A stretch of 64,000 bases of DNA from Ramlibacter sp. GTDB lineage: Bacteria > Pseudomonadota > Gammaproteobacteria > Burkholderiales > Burkholderiaceae_C. Of the stretch, positions 34,235 through 41,887 are shown one piece after another (within the stretch, counting starts at the first letter, position 1; each line of letters begins with the position of its first letter). Both the position numbers and the translations under genes were made by a program. The notes beneath the pieces were generated by a model. The model made no database searches, was not told the origin of the DNA, and saw nothing but the letters and a program-made list of their open reading frames with translations. The DNA lies in the NCBI GenBank assembly GCA_019635435.1, contig JAHBZM010000001.1:2418001-2482000 (forward strand), read 5' to 3'.

Positions 34235-36081
34235 GTCCCCACCTCGCCGCCATCACGGCGGCGCACCACCACGGTGGCCGGGCGCGGGGGCGAATGGCCG
34301 CCATCGGGCCAGTGGCCGGCGCTGCCCCCCTCGTCGCGGGTTTCGCCCGGGTGCTGGATGTTCACGAACAGCGCGCGGCGGTCGGGCGTGACCACGCAGC
34401 CCGTCACCTCGCAACCCCGCGGCCCGGTGAGGAAGCGCTTGATCCGGCCCGTGGCCAGGTCGGCGCAGAGCATCTGGTTGTTACCCAGCGCGGCCATGTC
34501 GCCGTGGTGCATGGCGGGCCCCGACACATCGGTCTGGATCCACAGCAGCCCGCCGCTGTCAAAGTGCAGGCCGTCCGGTGAGCCAAACGGGTCGGCCTGC
34601 GGGCCCGGGTAGCGCGTGCCGGCACCCGGCACGGCCGGGTCGCCCGCGAGCGCGAAGATGTCCCAGTCAAAGCGCCTGGCCGCGGCGTCGCCGCCGGCCT
34701 CGCGCCAGCGCAGGATGTGGCCGAACTGATTGCGCGCGCGCGGGTTGGCTGCATCCACCGGCGGCTTGCCGGGTTGGCCGCGCTGGCTGTTGTTGGTCAG
34801 GGTCACATAGACCTCGCCGCTGTGCGGGTGCACGGCAATCCATTCGGGCCGGTCCATGGGGGTGGCGCCCACGGCATCGGCCGCGCTGCGCGCGTCGATC
34901 AGCACGTCGGCCTGGGAGGCAAAGCCGGCTGCCGGTTCCAAGCCGGGCCGGCCGGCCGACAGTTCCCGCCATTCGCCGCGGCCCGCGTCGTCGAAGCGGG
35001 CCACATACAGCGTGCCGTGGTCCAGCAGCTCGCGGTTGGCGGCGTAGCCACCGGGCTGCACCCGGTCGCGGCTCACGAACTTGTAGATGTATTCAAAGCG
35101 CGCATCGTCGCCCATGTAGACCGCCACGCGGCCGTCGCGCGTGCGGGTGCAGGTGGCGCTCTCCTGTGCCTTGCGGCCCAGCGCGGTGCGCTTGACGGGC
35201 GTGGCCGTCGGGTCCATCGGGTCGATCTCGACCACCCAGCCAAAGCGGTGTGCCTCGTGCGGGTGCTGCGTCACGTCAAAGCGCGCGTCGTGCCGCCACC
35301 AGTCGATCCACTGGCCGCCTGGCGACACGCCGTAGCGGCGCAGCGAGCGCGGGTGATCGGCCCCGGGCCGGCCCGGGCCGCCAAAGTAGCCGTGGAAGTT
35401 TTCCTCGCAGGTCAGGTAGGTGCCCCAGGGCGTGACGCCCATGGCGCAGTTGGCAAAGGTGCCCAGCACCTCGTCACCCGCGGGGTTGGCGGCGGTGCGC
35501 ATCGCGGGGGCGCCGGCCGCCGGGCCGCTGATGCGGATCGGGGTGTTGCCATGGATGCGCCGCGCGTAGCGCGAGGGCCGCACCTGCTGCCAGCCCGCGC
35601 GGCCCAGCGCCACCTCGATCACCGACACGCCCATGGCGTGCTGCGACTTGCGCGTGGTCTCCAGCGAACGCGCCACGCCCGCGGGGTGCAGCAAGGCCTC
35701 GTCGGTGTACTCGTGGTTCAGCACCAGCAGGCCGCGCCGGCCGTCGGTGCCCAGGGGGAAGAAGTGCATGCCATCGTGGTGCATGCCGGCCTGCAGGGCC
35801 TGGTCGGCCGCGCTGCCGGACGCATCGGCGCGCCAGGGCGGCATGGCACCCGCCAGGCCCGTGGGCTCGCCCCAGCGGTACAGCAGGCTGGCTTCGTACT
35901 CCGGCGGCACCTGCAACGTGTCGGCGGCCGAGGGCGGCACGGCGGTGAAGCCCAGAGGCGGCCTGCCGCTGGCGGCCGCGGGCAGGGCGCAGCCGCTGGC
36001 CAGCAGCGCCACCACAGCGGCGGCGCCCGATTGAAGGACAAAACGACGATCCGGGCAGTGGAGCAGGTCGGGCGAGGTCAT
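34231..36081 (-). CDS. PhoX family (DUF839) alkaline phosphatase
   Basis: A 616-residue exported PhoX-type protein. The N-terminus has a Tat-like RR motif and a lipobox-like cysteine (CPDRRFVLQSGAAAVVALLA, then SGCA). PhoX signatures are LVLNHEYTDEALL, GVTPWGTYLTCEENFHGYFG, GWVVEIDPMDPTATPVKRTA, and MGDDARFEYIYKF. PhoX enzymes are Ca/Fe-dependent periplasmic phosphatases. The start MTSPDLLHC is chosen because the open frame upstream is antisense to two tRNA genes. It is first in the operon with the two small genes downstream. Confidence 0.92.
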   Translation of the reverse strand: MTSPDLLHCPDRRFVLQSGAAAVVALLASGCALPAAASGRPPLGFTAVPPSAADTLQVPPEYEASLLYRWGEPTGLAGAMPPWRADASGSAADQALQAGMHHDGMHFFPLGTDGRRGLLVLNHEYTDEALLHPAGVARSLETTRKSQHAMGVSVIEVALGRAGWQQVRPSRYARRIHGNTPIRISGPAAGAPAMRTAANPAGDEVLGTFANCAMGVTPWGTYLTCEENFHGYFGGPGRPGADHPRSLRRYGVSPGGQWIDWWRHDARFDVTQHPHEAHRFGWVVEIDPMDPTATPVKRTALGRKAQESATCTRTRDGRVAVYMGDDARFEYIYKFVSRDRVQPGGYAANRELLDHGTLYVARFDDAGRGEWRELSAGRPGLEPAAGFASQADVLIDARSAADAVGATPMDRPEWIAVHPHSGEVYVTLTNNSQRGQPGKPPVDAANPRARNQFGHILRWREAGGDAAARRFDWDIFALAGDPAVPGAGTRYPGPQADPFGSPDGLHFDSGGLLWIQTDVSGPAMHHGDMAALGNNQMLCADLATGRIKRFLTGPRGCEVTGCVVTPDRRALFVNIQHPGETRDEGGSAGHWPDGGHSPPRPATVVVRRRDGGEVGT

Positions 36082-36104
36082 GCGAACAGATAGAATGCTG
36101 GATT

Positions 36105-36181
<77 letters not shown>

Positions 36182-36190
36182 TTCATAATG

Positions 36191-36216
36191 AAAAGGCCCG
36201 CATCAGCGGGCCTTTT
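36191..36216. terminator. Bidirectional hairpin terminator between two tRNA genes
   Basis: AAAAGGCCCGC (36191-36201) and GCGGGCCTTTT (36206-36216) form a perfect 11-bp stem with a 4-nt ATCA loop, flanked by A and T runs. It can end transcripts in both directions and separates the tRNA-Pro and tRNA-Arg units. Confidence 0.9.
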
Positions 36217-36234
36217 GTCCATTGGTCCATCTAC

Positions 36235-36311
36235 CTGCCCGTAGCTCAGTTGGATAGAGCAACAGCCTTCTAAGCTGTGGGTCGGGGGTTCGATCCCCTC
36301 CGGGCAGGCCA
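36235..36311 (+). tRNA. tRNA-Arg (anticodon TCT)
   Basis: A 77-nt cloverleaf: acceptor CTGCCCG pairs with CGGGCAG, followed by discriminator G and an encoded CCA. The D-arm is GCTCAGTTGGATAGAGC, the anticodon loop CTTCTAA contains TCT, and the T-arm carries GGTTCGATCC. It lies just after a terminator and 8 bp before the convergent GST gene end. Confidence 0.97.
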
Positions 36312-36319
36312 GTTCTTGC

Positions 36320-37012
36320 TCAGCGCTTCTGGTACTGCGCCTTGCCAAACAGGGTCTCGCGGGCCTTGTCGTCGGTCAGGGGCTTGCGCAGGTCGGCCAG
36401 CACTTTCACGCCGCGCTGCACGGCCGGGCGCTCGGCGATCTGGTGGAACCATTTTTCGAGGTGCGGGTAGTCCGACAGCACGATGCCCTGGTTCTGCCAG
36501 CTGCGCAGCCACGGGAAGGTGGCGATGTCAGCGACCGAATAGCGCTTGCCGGCCAGGAATTTGTGGCGCGACAGCTGCTTGTCGATCACGCCATACAGGC
36601 GCTTGGCCTCGTTGCTGTAGCGGTCAATGGCGTAGGGGATCTTCTCGGGCGCGTACAGCCTGAAGTGGTGGGCCTGGCCCAGCATGGGGCCGACGCCGCC
36701 CATCTGGAACATCAGCCATTGCAGCACTTCATAGCGGTTGCGGTCGCCTTCGGGCAGGTACTTGCCGGTTTTGGCAGCCAGGTACAGCAGGATGGCGCCC
36801 GACTCGAATAATGAAATGGGCTTACCGTCGGGGCCTTGCGGGTCCACCATCGCGGGAATCTTGTTGTTGGGGCTGATGGCCAGGAATTCGGGCTTGAACT
36901 GGTCGCCGGTGGCAATATTGACCGGAATGGCGCGCCAGGGCAGGCCGCATTCCTCCAGCATGATGTGAACTTTGTGGCCGTTCGGCGTGGCCCATGAGTA
37001 AACGTCAATCAT
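36320..37012 (-). CDS. Glutathione S-transferase (YfcG/YghU-like)
   Basis: A 230-residue GST: an N-terminal thioredoxin-like domain (MIDVYSWATPNGHKVHIMLE, NKIPAMVD, LFESGAILLYLA) and a C-terminal helical domain (QWLMFQMGGVGPMLGQAHHF). TPNGHKV near residue 9 and GVGPMLGQ are typical of Nu-class YfcG/YghU enzymes, which have disulfide-reductase activity with glutathione. It is probably cytoplasmic and monocistronic. Confidence 0.92.
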   Translation of the reverse strand: MIDVYSWATPNGHKVHIMLEECGLPWRAIPVNIATGDQFKPEFLAISPNNKIPAMVDPQGPDGKPISLFESGAILLYLAAKTGKYLPEGDRNRYEVLQWLMFQMGGVGPMLGQAHHFRLYAPEKIPYAIDRYSNEAKRLYGVIDKQLSRHKFLAGKRYSVADIATFPWLRSWQNQGIVLSDYPHLEKWFHQIAERPAVQRGVKVLADLRKPLTDDKARETLFGKAQYQKR

Positions 37013-37071
37013 CGGTCACCCCTTTTTCACGTTTGATTGAATAATGCGACTTTAGGGGAAACCACCGCTTC

Positions 37072-37764
37072 ATGTTTGACCGCATCAAAAAGGCATTTTC
37101 CAAGGACGCCAAGGACACGTTCTCGCCCAGCTCGCAGCTGGCGGGCAACCAGGTGTCCGAGTGGGCGGGCACGCAGGGCTTTGGCTACAGCGAGCAGGGC
37201 TCGGGCAAGGGCTTTTCCCTGGAAGGCAAGGTCGGCAACAAGCCCTGGCGCATGGAGGTGGGCCGGCCCACGCGCAACTTCATCCGTGGCGAGGAACTGC
37301 GCGCCCGCGCCGTGCTGGGCATCAATGAAGACGCCGCGGTGCTGGTCATGAACCGCCCCCTGAAGGAGGCGCTGGAGAAAAAGGCCTACTCGATCTACAC
37401 CGACAGCCTGCAGACCACGGCCGACCCCAATCTGCCCGAGGAAATGCGCTGGCTCGCCATGTACGAGGAGGTGGGCTGGGACAGCCTGCCGCGGCCGTTC
37501 TGGGAGCGCTACTCGATCCTGGCCGATGTGCGCGAGAACGCGCTGGCTTTCGTGGACCCGGGCCTGGCGGACCTCATGATGAACTGGCCGGTACCCGGCC
37601 CGGCGGCCGAGGTGCCCTTCATGCTCATGCTGCTGCGTGGCAAGGCCTACCTGCGCATGGAATACACGCCATCGGACATGCCCACGCTGCAGCATGCCGC
37701 GACCATCTTCACCAGCGCCTGCGAATCCGCCCTGGGCGGGCTGAGCACCGACATTTCGCTCTGA
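37072..37764 (+). CDS. Conserved hypothetical protein
   Basis: A 230-residue soluble protein (MFDRIKKAFSKDAKDTFSPS at the start) with no signal peptide or membrane segment. Blocks such as GFSLEGKVGNKPWRMEVGRP and ELRARAVLGINEDAAVLVMN suggest a beta-rich N-terminal half. A conserved-looking MMNWPVPGPAAEVPFMLMLL lies near 168-187. I do not recognise a named family, though similar proteins occur in Burkholderiales as far as I recall. It is divergent from the GST gene. Confidence 0.82.
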   Translation: MFDRIKKAFSKDAKDTFSPSSQLAGNQVSEWAGTQGFGYSEQGSGKGFSLEGKVGNKPWRMEVGRPTRNFIRGEELRARAVLGINEDAAVLVMNRPLKEALEKKAYSIYTDSLQTTADPNLPEEMRWLAMYEEVGWDSLPRPFWERYSILADVRENALAFVDPGLADLMMNWPVPGPAAEVPFMLMLLRGKAYLRMEYTPSDMPTLQHAATIFTSACESALGGLSTDISL

Positions 37765-37777
37765 TTCAAACAAAAAA

Positions 37778-37830
37778 GGCCTGGAGTCCAGGCCTGGCGG
37801 CCACAGTCTGCTAGCAAAAGCGTAGCAAAC
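37778..37830 (-). repeat. Palindromic mini-element copy 6 (subfamily I), intergenic reference copy
   Basis: A 53-nt unit: GGCCTGGAGTCCAGGCCTGG, then CGGCCACAGTC, then TGCTAGCAAAAGCGTAGC and AAAC. Two stems are evident, GGCCTGGA/TCCAGGCC and GCTA..TAGC. It lies between convergent genes and may act as a transcription barrier. It is used here as the reference for the other copies. Confidence 0.85.
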
Positions 37831-37847
37831 TGGAGCCGCCCGGGGGC

Positions 37848-39122
37848 TCAGCTGCCGCGCGTGATGGGCACGTCGGCGTCCTTGCCGTAGGCGCCGTACT
37901 TGCCCAGCTCCCACTTGGCAATCGCGTTGCGGTGCACTTCGTCCGGGCCGTCGGCAAAGCGCAGGGTGCGCGCGCTGGCGTAGGCATGGGCCAGCGGGAA
38001 GTCGTCGCACATGCCGCCGCCGCCATGCACCTGCATGGCCCAGTCGATCACCTGGCAGGCCATGGTGGGCGCCACCACCTTGATCATGGCGATTTCGGTG
38101 CGGGCTACCTTGTTGCCGGCCAGGTCCATGATCCAGGCGGCCTTGAGCGTGAGCAGGCGCGCCATGTCGATCTTGCAGCGTGCCTCGGCAATGCGTTCCT
38201 GCGTGACGGTCTGCGCAGCCACCGACTTGCCAAACGCAACGCGCGACGAGGCGCGGCGGCACATCAGTTCCAGCGCGCGTTCGGCCAGGCCGATCAGGCG
38301 CATGCAGTGGTGGATGCGTCCCGGGCCCAGGCGGCCTTGCGCGATCTCGAAGCCGCGGCCTTCGCCCAGCAGGATGTTGGAGACGGGCACGCGCACGTTT
38401 TCAAAGTACATCTCGACGTGGCCGTGCGGCGCGTCGTCGTAGCCCATGACGTTGAGCGGTCGCACCACGCGGATGCCCTTGGCATCGGCCGGCACCAGCA
38501 CCATGCTCTGCTGCGAGTGCTTGGGCGCGTCGGGGTCGGTCTTGCCCATGGTGATGTAGACCGCGCAGCGCGGGTCGGCGGCGCCCGAGATCCACCACTT
38601 GTGGCCGTTGATCACGTATTCATCGCCCTGGCGCTCGATGCGGGTGCAGATGTTGGTGGCGTCGCTGGACGCCACTTCGGGCTCGGTCATGGCAAAGGCC
38701 GAGCGGATCTGGCCTTCAAGCAGGGGCTTGAGCCAGCGCGCCTTGTTGGCGTCATCGCCATAGCGCGCGATGGTTTCCATGTTGCCGGTGTCGGGCGCCG
38801 AGCAGTTGAAGACCTCGCTGGACCACATCACGCGGCCCATGATCTCGGCCAGTGGCGCGTATTCCTGGTTGGTCAGGCCGGCGCCGTCATAGCCCGAGGC
38901 GGCGGCGCTGTCCACCGGCAGGAACAGGTTCCACAGGCCCGCGGCGCGGGCCTTGGGCTTGAGGTTCTCGATGGTCTTCAGCGCGCTCCAGCGCTTGCCG
39001 GCCGCGGTGTTGGCCTCGAGTTCGTCCTTGTAGGCCTTCTCGTTGGGGTAGATGTGGTCGTCCATGAACTTCAGCAGCCGGGTCTGAAGGTCTTTGGTCT
39101 TGGCTGAGTACTCGAAATCCAT
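37848..39122 (-). CDS. Acyl-CoA dehydrogenase (ACAD10/11-like)
   Basis: A 424-residue flavin acyl-CoA dehydrogenase. The blocks are FAMTEPEVASSDATNICTRI (FAD/substrate), YVINGHKWWISGA, GPGRIHHCMRLIGLAERALE, RVAFGKSVAAQTVTQERIAE and QVHGGGGMCDDFPLAHAYAS. The closest pattern is the ACAD11/LvaC group, which works with a kinase-like partner. That partner is encoded 35 bp upstream. The start is the ATG at 39122. A longer frame upstream is antisense-like translation of the kinase gene. Confidence 0.93.
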   Translation of the reverse strand: MDFEYSAKTKDLQTRLLKFMDDHIYPNEKAYKDELEANTAAGKRWSALKTIENLKPKARAAGLWNLFLPVDSAAASGYDGAGLTNQEYAPLAEIMGRVMWSSEVFNCSAPDTGNMETIARYGDDANKARWLKPLLEGQIRSAFAMTEPEVASSDATNICTRIERQGDEYVINGHKWWISGAADPRCAVYITMGKTDPDAPKHSQQSMVLVPADAKGIRVVRPLNVMGYDDAPHGHVEMYFENVRVPVSNILLGEGRGFEIAQGRLGPGRIHHCMRLIGLAERALELMCRRASSRVAFGKSVAAQTVTQERIAEARCKIDMARLLTLKAAWIMDLAGNKVARTEIAMIKVVAPTMACQVIDWAMQVHGGGGMCDDFPLAHAYASARTLRFADGPDEVHRNAIAKWELGKYGAYGKDADVPITRGS

Positions 39123-39157
39123 AGGGTTCTCCGTTGGTGTCTTGGGGGCCGGGCGGT

Positions 39158-40249
39158 TCAGGCCTGGCGGGCGAATTTCCAGGCCATTTCGGCCATAGGG
39201 CGGGCACCGGCGCCCGAGGCCACGGCCTGGGCGCTGGAGGCCGTGCCGGCCTCCACGCGCTTGGCAATGCCCTGCAGGATGGCGGCGATGCGGAACATGT
39301 TGTAGGCCATGTAGAAGTTCCAGTCGGCCTTGAGCTCCTGCGGCGTGGCCAGGCCGGTGCGGTCGCAGTAGCGGCGGATGTAGTCGTCCTCGGTCGGGAT
39401 GCCCAGGGCCGCGAGGTCGAGCCCGCCAATGCCGCGCGACATGGCGTGCGGGATGTGCCAGGCCATGCAGTGGTAGCTGAAGTCGGCCAGCGGGTGGCCC
39501 AGCGTGGAGAGTTCCCAGTCGAGCACGGCGATCACGCGCGGCTCTGTCGGATGGAACATCAGGTTGTCCAGCCGGTAGTCGCCGTGGACGATCGAGACCT
39601 TGCCCTCGTCGCGCGCGCCGGCCGGGATGTGGGCCGGCAGCCATTCGATGAGCTGGTCCATCTCGGCGATGGGCTGGGTGATGGACGCGACGTACTGCTT
39701 GCTCCAGCGGCCGATCTGGCGGTCAAAGTAGTTGCCGGGCTTGCCGTAGCTGGCCAGGCCGCGCTCGCTGAAATTGACGCTGTGCAGCGCCGCGATCACG
39801 CGGTTCATCTCGTCGTAAATGGCGCCTCGCTCGGTGGGCGTCATGCCGGGCAGGGCCTGGTCCCAGAGGACGCGGCCCTGCATGCACTCCATGACGTAGA
39901 AGGCGCGGCCGATCACGGATTCGTCCTCGCACAGGCAGTGCATGCGCGGCACGGGCACGCCGGTGCCCTGCAGGCCGCTCATGACCGCGAATTCACGCTC
40001 CACGGCATGGGCCGAGGGCAGCAGCTTGGCCACCGGGCCGGGCTTGGCGCGCATCACGTAGCTCTGCGAGGGGGTGATGAGCTTGTAGGTCGGGTTGGAC
40101 TGGCCGCCCTTGAACATTTCCACGCTCAGCGGGCCGGCGAATCCGGGGAGGTTGGTTTCCAGCCAGGCGGACAGCGCCGCCGTGTCAAACGCGTGCTTGT
40201 CCGAGACCGGGCGGGTGCCGACGAAATGGTCGTAGTTGGCAGTGCTCAT
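39158..40249 (-). CDS. Aminoglycoside-phosphotransferase-fold kinase (ACAD10/11 N-domain / LvaA-like)
   Basis: A 363-residue APH-fold protein with the kinase motifs IVHGDYRLDNLMFHP (catalytic Asp near 230) and VIAVLDWELSTLGHPLADFS (metal-binding Asp). This subgroup is not for antibiotic resistance. Its relatives are fused to acyl-CoA dehydrogenase in ACAD10/11 or work in levulinate catabolism (LvaA), phosphorylating 4-hydroxyacyl-CoA. The neighbouring acyl-CoA dehydrogenase supports that reading (inference). It follows the Crp-type gene by 6 bp. Confidence 0.9.
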   Translation of the reverse strand: MSTANYDHFVGTRPVSDKHAFDTAALSAWLETNLPGFAGPLSVEMFKGGQSNPTYKLITPSQSYVMRAKPGPVAKLLPSAHAVEREFAVMSGLQGTGVPVPRMHCLCEDESVIGRAFYVMECMQGRVLWDQALPGMTPTERGAIYDEMNRVIAALHSVNFSERGLASYGKPGNYFDRQIGRWSKQYVASITQPIAEMDQLIEWLPAHIPAGARDEGKVSIVHGDYRLDNLMFHPTEPRVIAVLDWELSTLGHPLADFSYHCMAWHIPHAMSRGIGGLDLAALGIPTEDDYIRRYCDRTGLATPQELKADWNFYMAYNMFRIAAILQGIAKRVEAGTASSAQAVASGAGARPMAEMAWKFARQA

Positions 40250-40255
40250 GGGGGC

Positions 40256-40975
40256 TTAGTTGTCGGCTTCAATGATGTGCATCAGCGCTTCGCGGTTGCG
40301 CACCACGAGGCCACCGGGCTCGATGCGAATCGCATCCTCGCGCTCCATGGCCTTGAGTTCCTGGTTCACGCGCTGGCGCGACGCGCCCAGCAGTTGCGCG
40401 AGTTCTTCCTGCGCCAGCTGCAGGCCGATGCGCACCTCGCGCCCGTCGGCCAGCGAGGGCACGCCGTAGCTGCGCACCAGGTGCAGCAGCTGCTTGGCCA
40501 GCCGCGCGCGCAGGGGCAGGGTGTTGAGGTCTTCCACCAGGCCGAACAGCTGCCGGATGCGCCGCGCGTGCAGGCGCAGCATGGCTTCGTAGAGCTCGGT
40601 GTGCTGCGAGAGGATCTTGCGCAGGTCGCCGCGCGACACGCACAGGATGGTCGAGTCGCCATGCGCATAGGCATCGTGGGTGCGCCGCTCGCCGTCGAAG
40701 ATGGCCACATCGCCGAACCAGATGCCGGGCTCCACGTAGGTCAGCGTGACCTGCTTGCCCGAGATCGAGGTCGAGCTCACGCGCACCGCGCCCTGGGCGC
40801 AGGCGATCCAGTCCTCCGGCGGGTCGCCGCGTGCGGCGATCAGCTCGCCGTCCTTGTAGCGTTTGACGTAGGCGCATCGGAGGATGTCGTGACGCAGTGA
40901 GGGGGATAGTGAAGAAAACCAGCGACCGGAGTTGATCGCTGCTCGTTCTTCAATGGTAAGAATGGGGTCGTCCAT
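40256..40975 (-). CDS. Crp/Fnr-family transcriptional regulator
   Basis: A 239-residue regulator: N-terminal cyclic-nucleotide-binding-like domain (YVKRYKDGELIAARGDPPED, then GIWFGDVAIFDGERRTHDAY), a dimer helix, and a C-terminal HTH (EELAQLLGASRQRVNQELKA). No FNR-type N-terminal cysteines are seen. It leads the operon with the kinase and the dehydrogenase and probably controls it. The ligand is unknown. Confidence 0.92.
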   Translation of the reverse strand: MDDPILTIEERAAINSGRWFSSLSPSLRHDILRCAYVKRYKDGELIAARGDPPEDWIACAQGAVRVSSTSISGKQVTLTYVEPGIWFGDVAIFDGERRTHDAYAHGDSTILCVSRGDLRKILSQHTELYEAMLRLHARRIRQLFGLVEDLNTLPLRARLAKQLLHLVRSYGVPSLADGREVRIGLQLAQEELAQLLGASRQRVNQELKAMEREDAIRIEPGGLVVRNREALMHIIEADN

Positions 40976-41098
40976 GGGCTGTCTTTTGCGTGACTGATGA
41001 CGCCCTCATTGTCGCGTGGGGGACCAGCGCCGCGCTACAGGGTTGTCACCTGCGGCACATGGCGACTCGCGCCGCGCCCATTGCGCGGCGGACCGTGG

Positions 41099-41878
41099 CT
41101 ACTCGTAGCGCGGGGTCTGCTTGTTCAGGAAGGCCGCAATGCCGATGCCGCCGTTCACATGGTGCAGGTTGCGCACGAAGTGGTCGCGCTCCGACGCGAG
41201 CTGCCGGTTCAGCGAGGCCTGGCCGGCTTCATTGAGCAGTTCCTTGATGCTGGCCAGCGCGTTGGGGGCGCGGTCATTGAGGCTGCCGGCCAGCGCCAGC
41301 GCGTCGCTGAGCGCGCGGCCCGGCTCGCTCACGCGGTTCACGATGCCCAGCGCCTGCAGGCGCTGGCTGCTGATGCGCTCGCCGCACATCAGCAGTTCGG
41401 TGGCGAGCTGGCGCGGCAGGGCCTGCGCCAGGCTCCAGCTCGCGCCACCGTCGGGCGACAGCGCGATGTTGCTGTAGGCCATGACGAACACGGCATTGCC
41501 GGCCGCCACGATCAGGTCGCAGGCCAGCGCCAGCGAGAAGCCGGCGCCGGCGGCCGCGCCTTCCACGGCCGCGATCACGGGCTTGGGGAAGGTGCGCACC
41601 GATTCGATCCAGCCATGCAGGCCTTCAATGCTCTGCGCCTGCACCTGTGGTGGTTCCTGGCGGCGCGCCTGCAGGCCGTGCAGGTTGCCACCGGCGCTGA
41701 ACAGGCTGCCTTCACCGGTGATGATGACGCTGCGCACATCGTCGCTGCTCTCGGCCACGTTGAGGGCTTCGATGCCCGCGGCATAGATGTCGGGGCCGAG
41801 CGCGTTGCGGTGCTCGGGGTTGCTCAGCGTGAGCACCATGGTCTGGCCATGGCTGGTGCTTTTGAGGGAGGCGGGCAT
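41099..41878 (-). CDS. Enoyl-CoA hydratase/isomerase family protein (possibly alternative oxepin-CoA hydrolase)
   Basis: A 259-residue crotonase with SNPEHRNALGPDIYAAG, oxyanion-hole blocks SLFSAGGNLHGL and EGAAAGAGFSLALACDL, and a C-terminal SLNRQLASERDHFVRNLHHV. The active-site loop reads SNIALSPDGGASWSLAQ; the second glutamate of true hydratases is replaced by Asp. The pattern resembles proteins annotated as alternative-type oxepin-CoA hydrolase. It follows the PaaH-like gene by 9 bp, suggesting a joint role in aromatic-acid or fatty-acid beta-oxidation. Confidence 0.88.
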   Translation of the reverse strand: MPASLKSTSHGQTMVLTLSNPEHRNALGPDIYAAGIEALNVAESSDDVRSVIITGEGSLFSAGGNLHGLQARRQEPPQVQAQSIEGLHGWIESVRTFPKPVIAAVEGAAAGAGFSLALACDLIVAAGNAVFVMAYSNIALSPDGGASWSLAQALPRQLATELLMCGERISSQRLQALGIVNRVSEPGRALSDALALAGSLNDRAPNALASIKELLNEAGQASLNRQLASERDHFVRNLHHVNGGIGIAAFLNKQTPRYE

Positions 41879-41887
41879 GGCGGCGCT

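Noticed and set aside
39158..40249. Aminoglycoside resistance gene
   Set aside because: The APH fold is present, but the sequence pattern and the adjoining acyl-CoA dehydrogenase fit the ACAD10/11-LvaA type of metabolic kinase.
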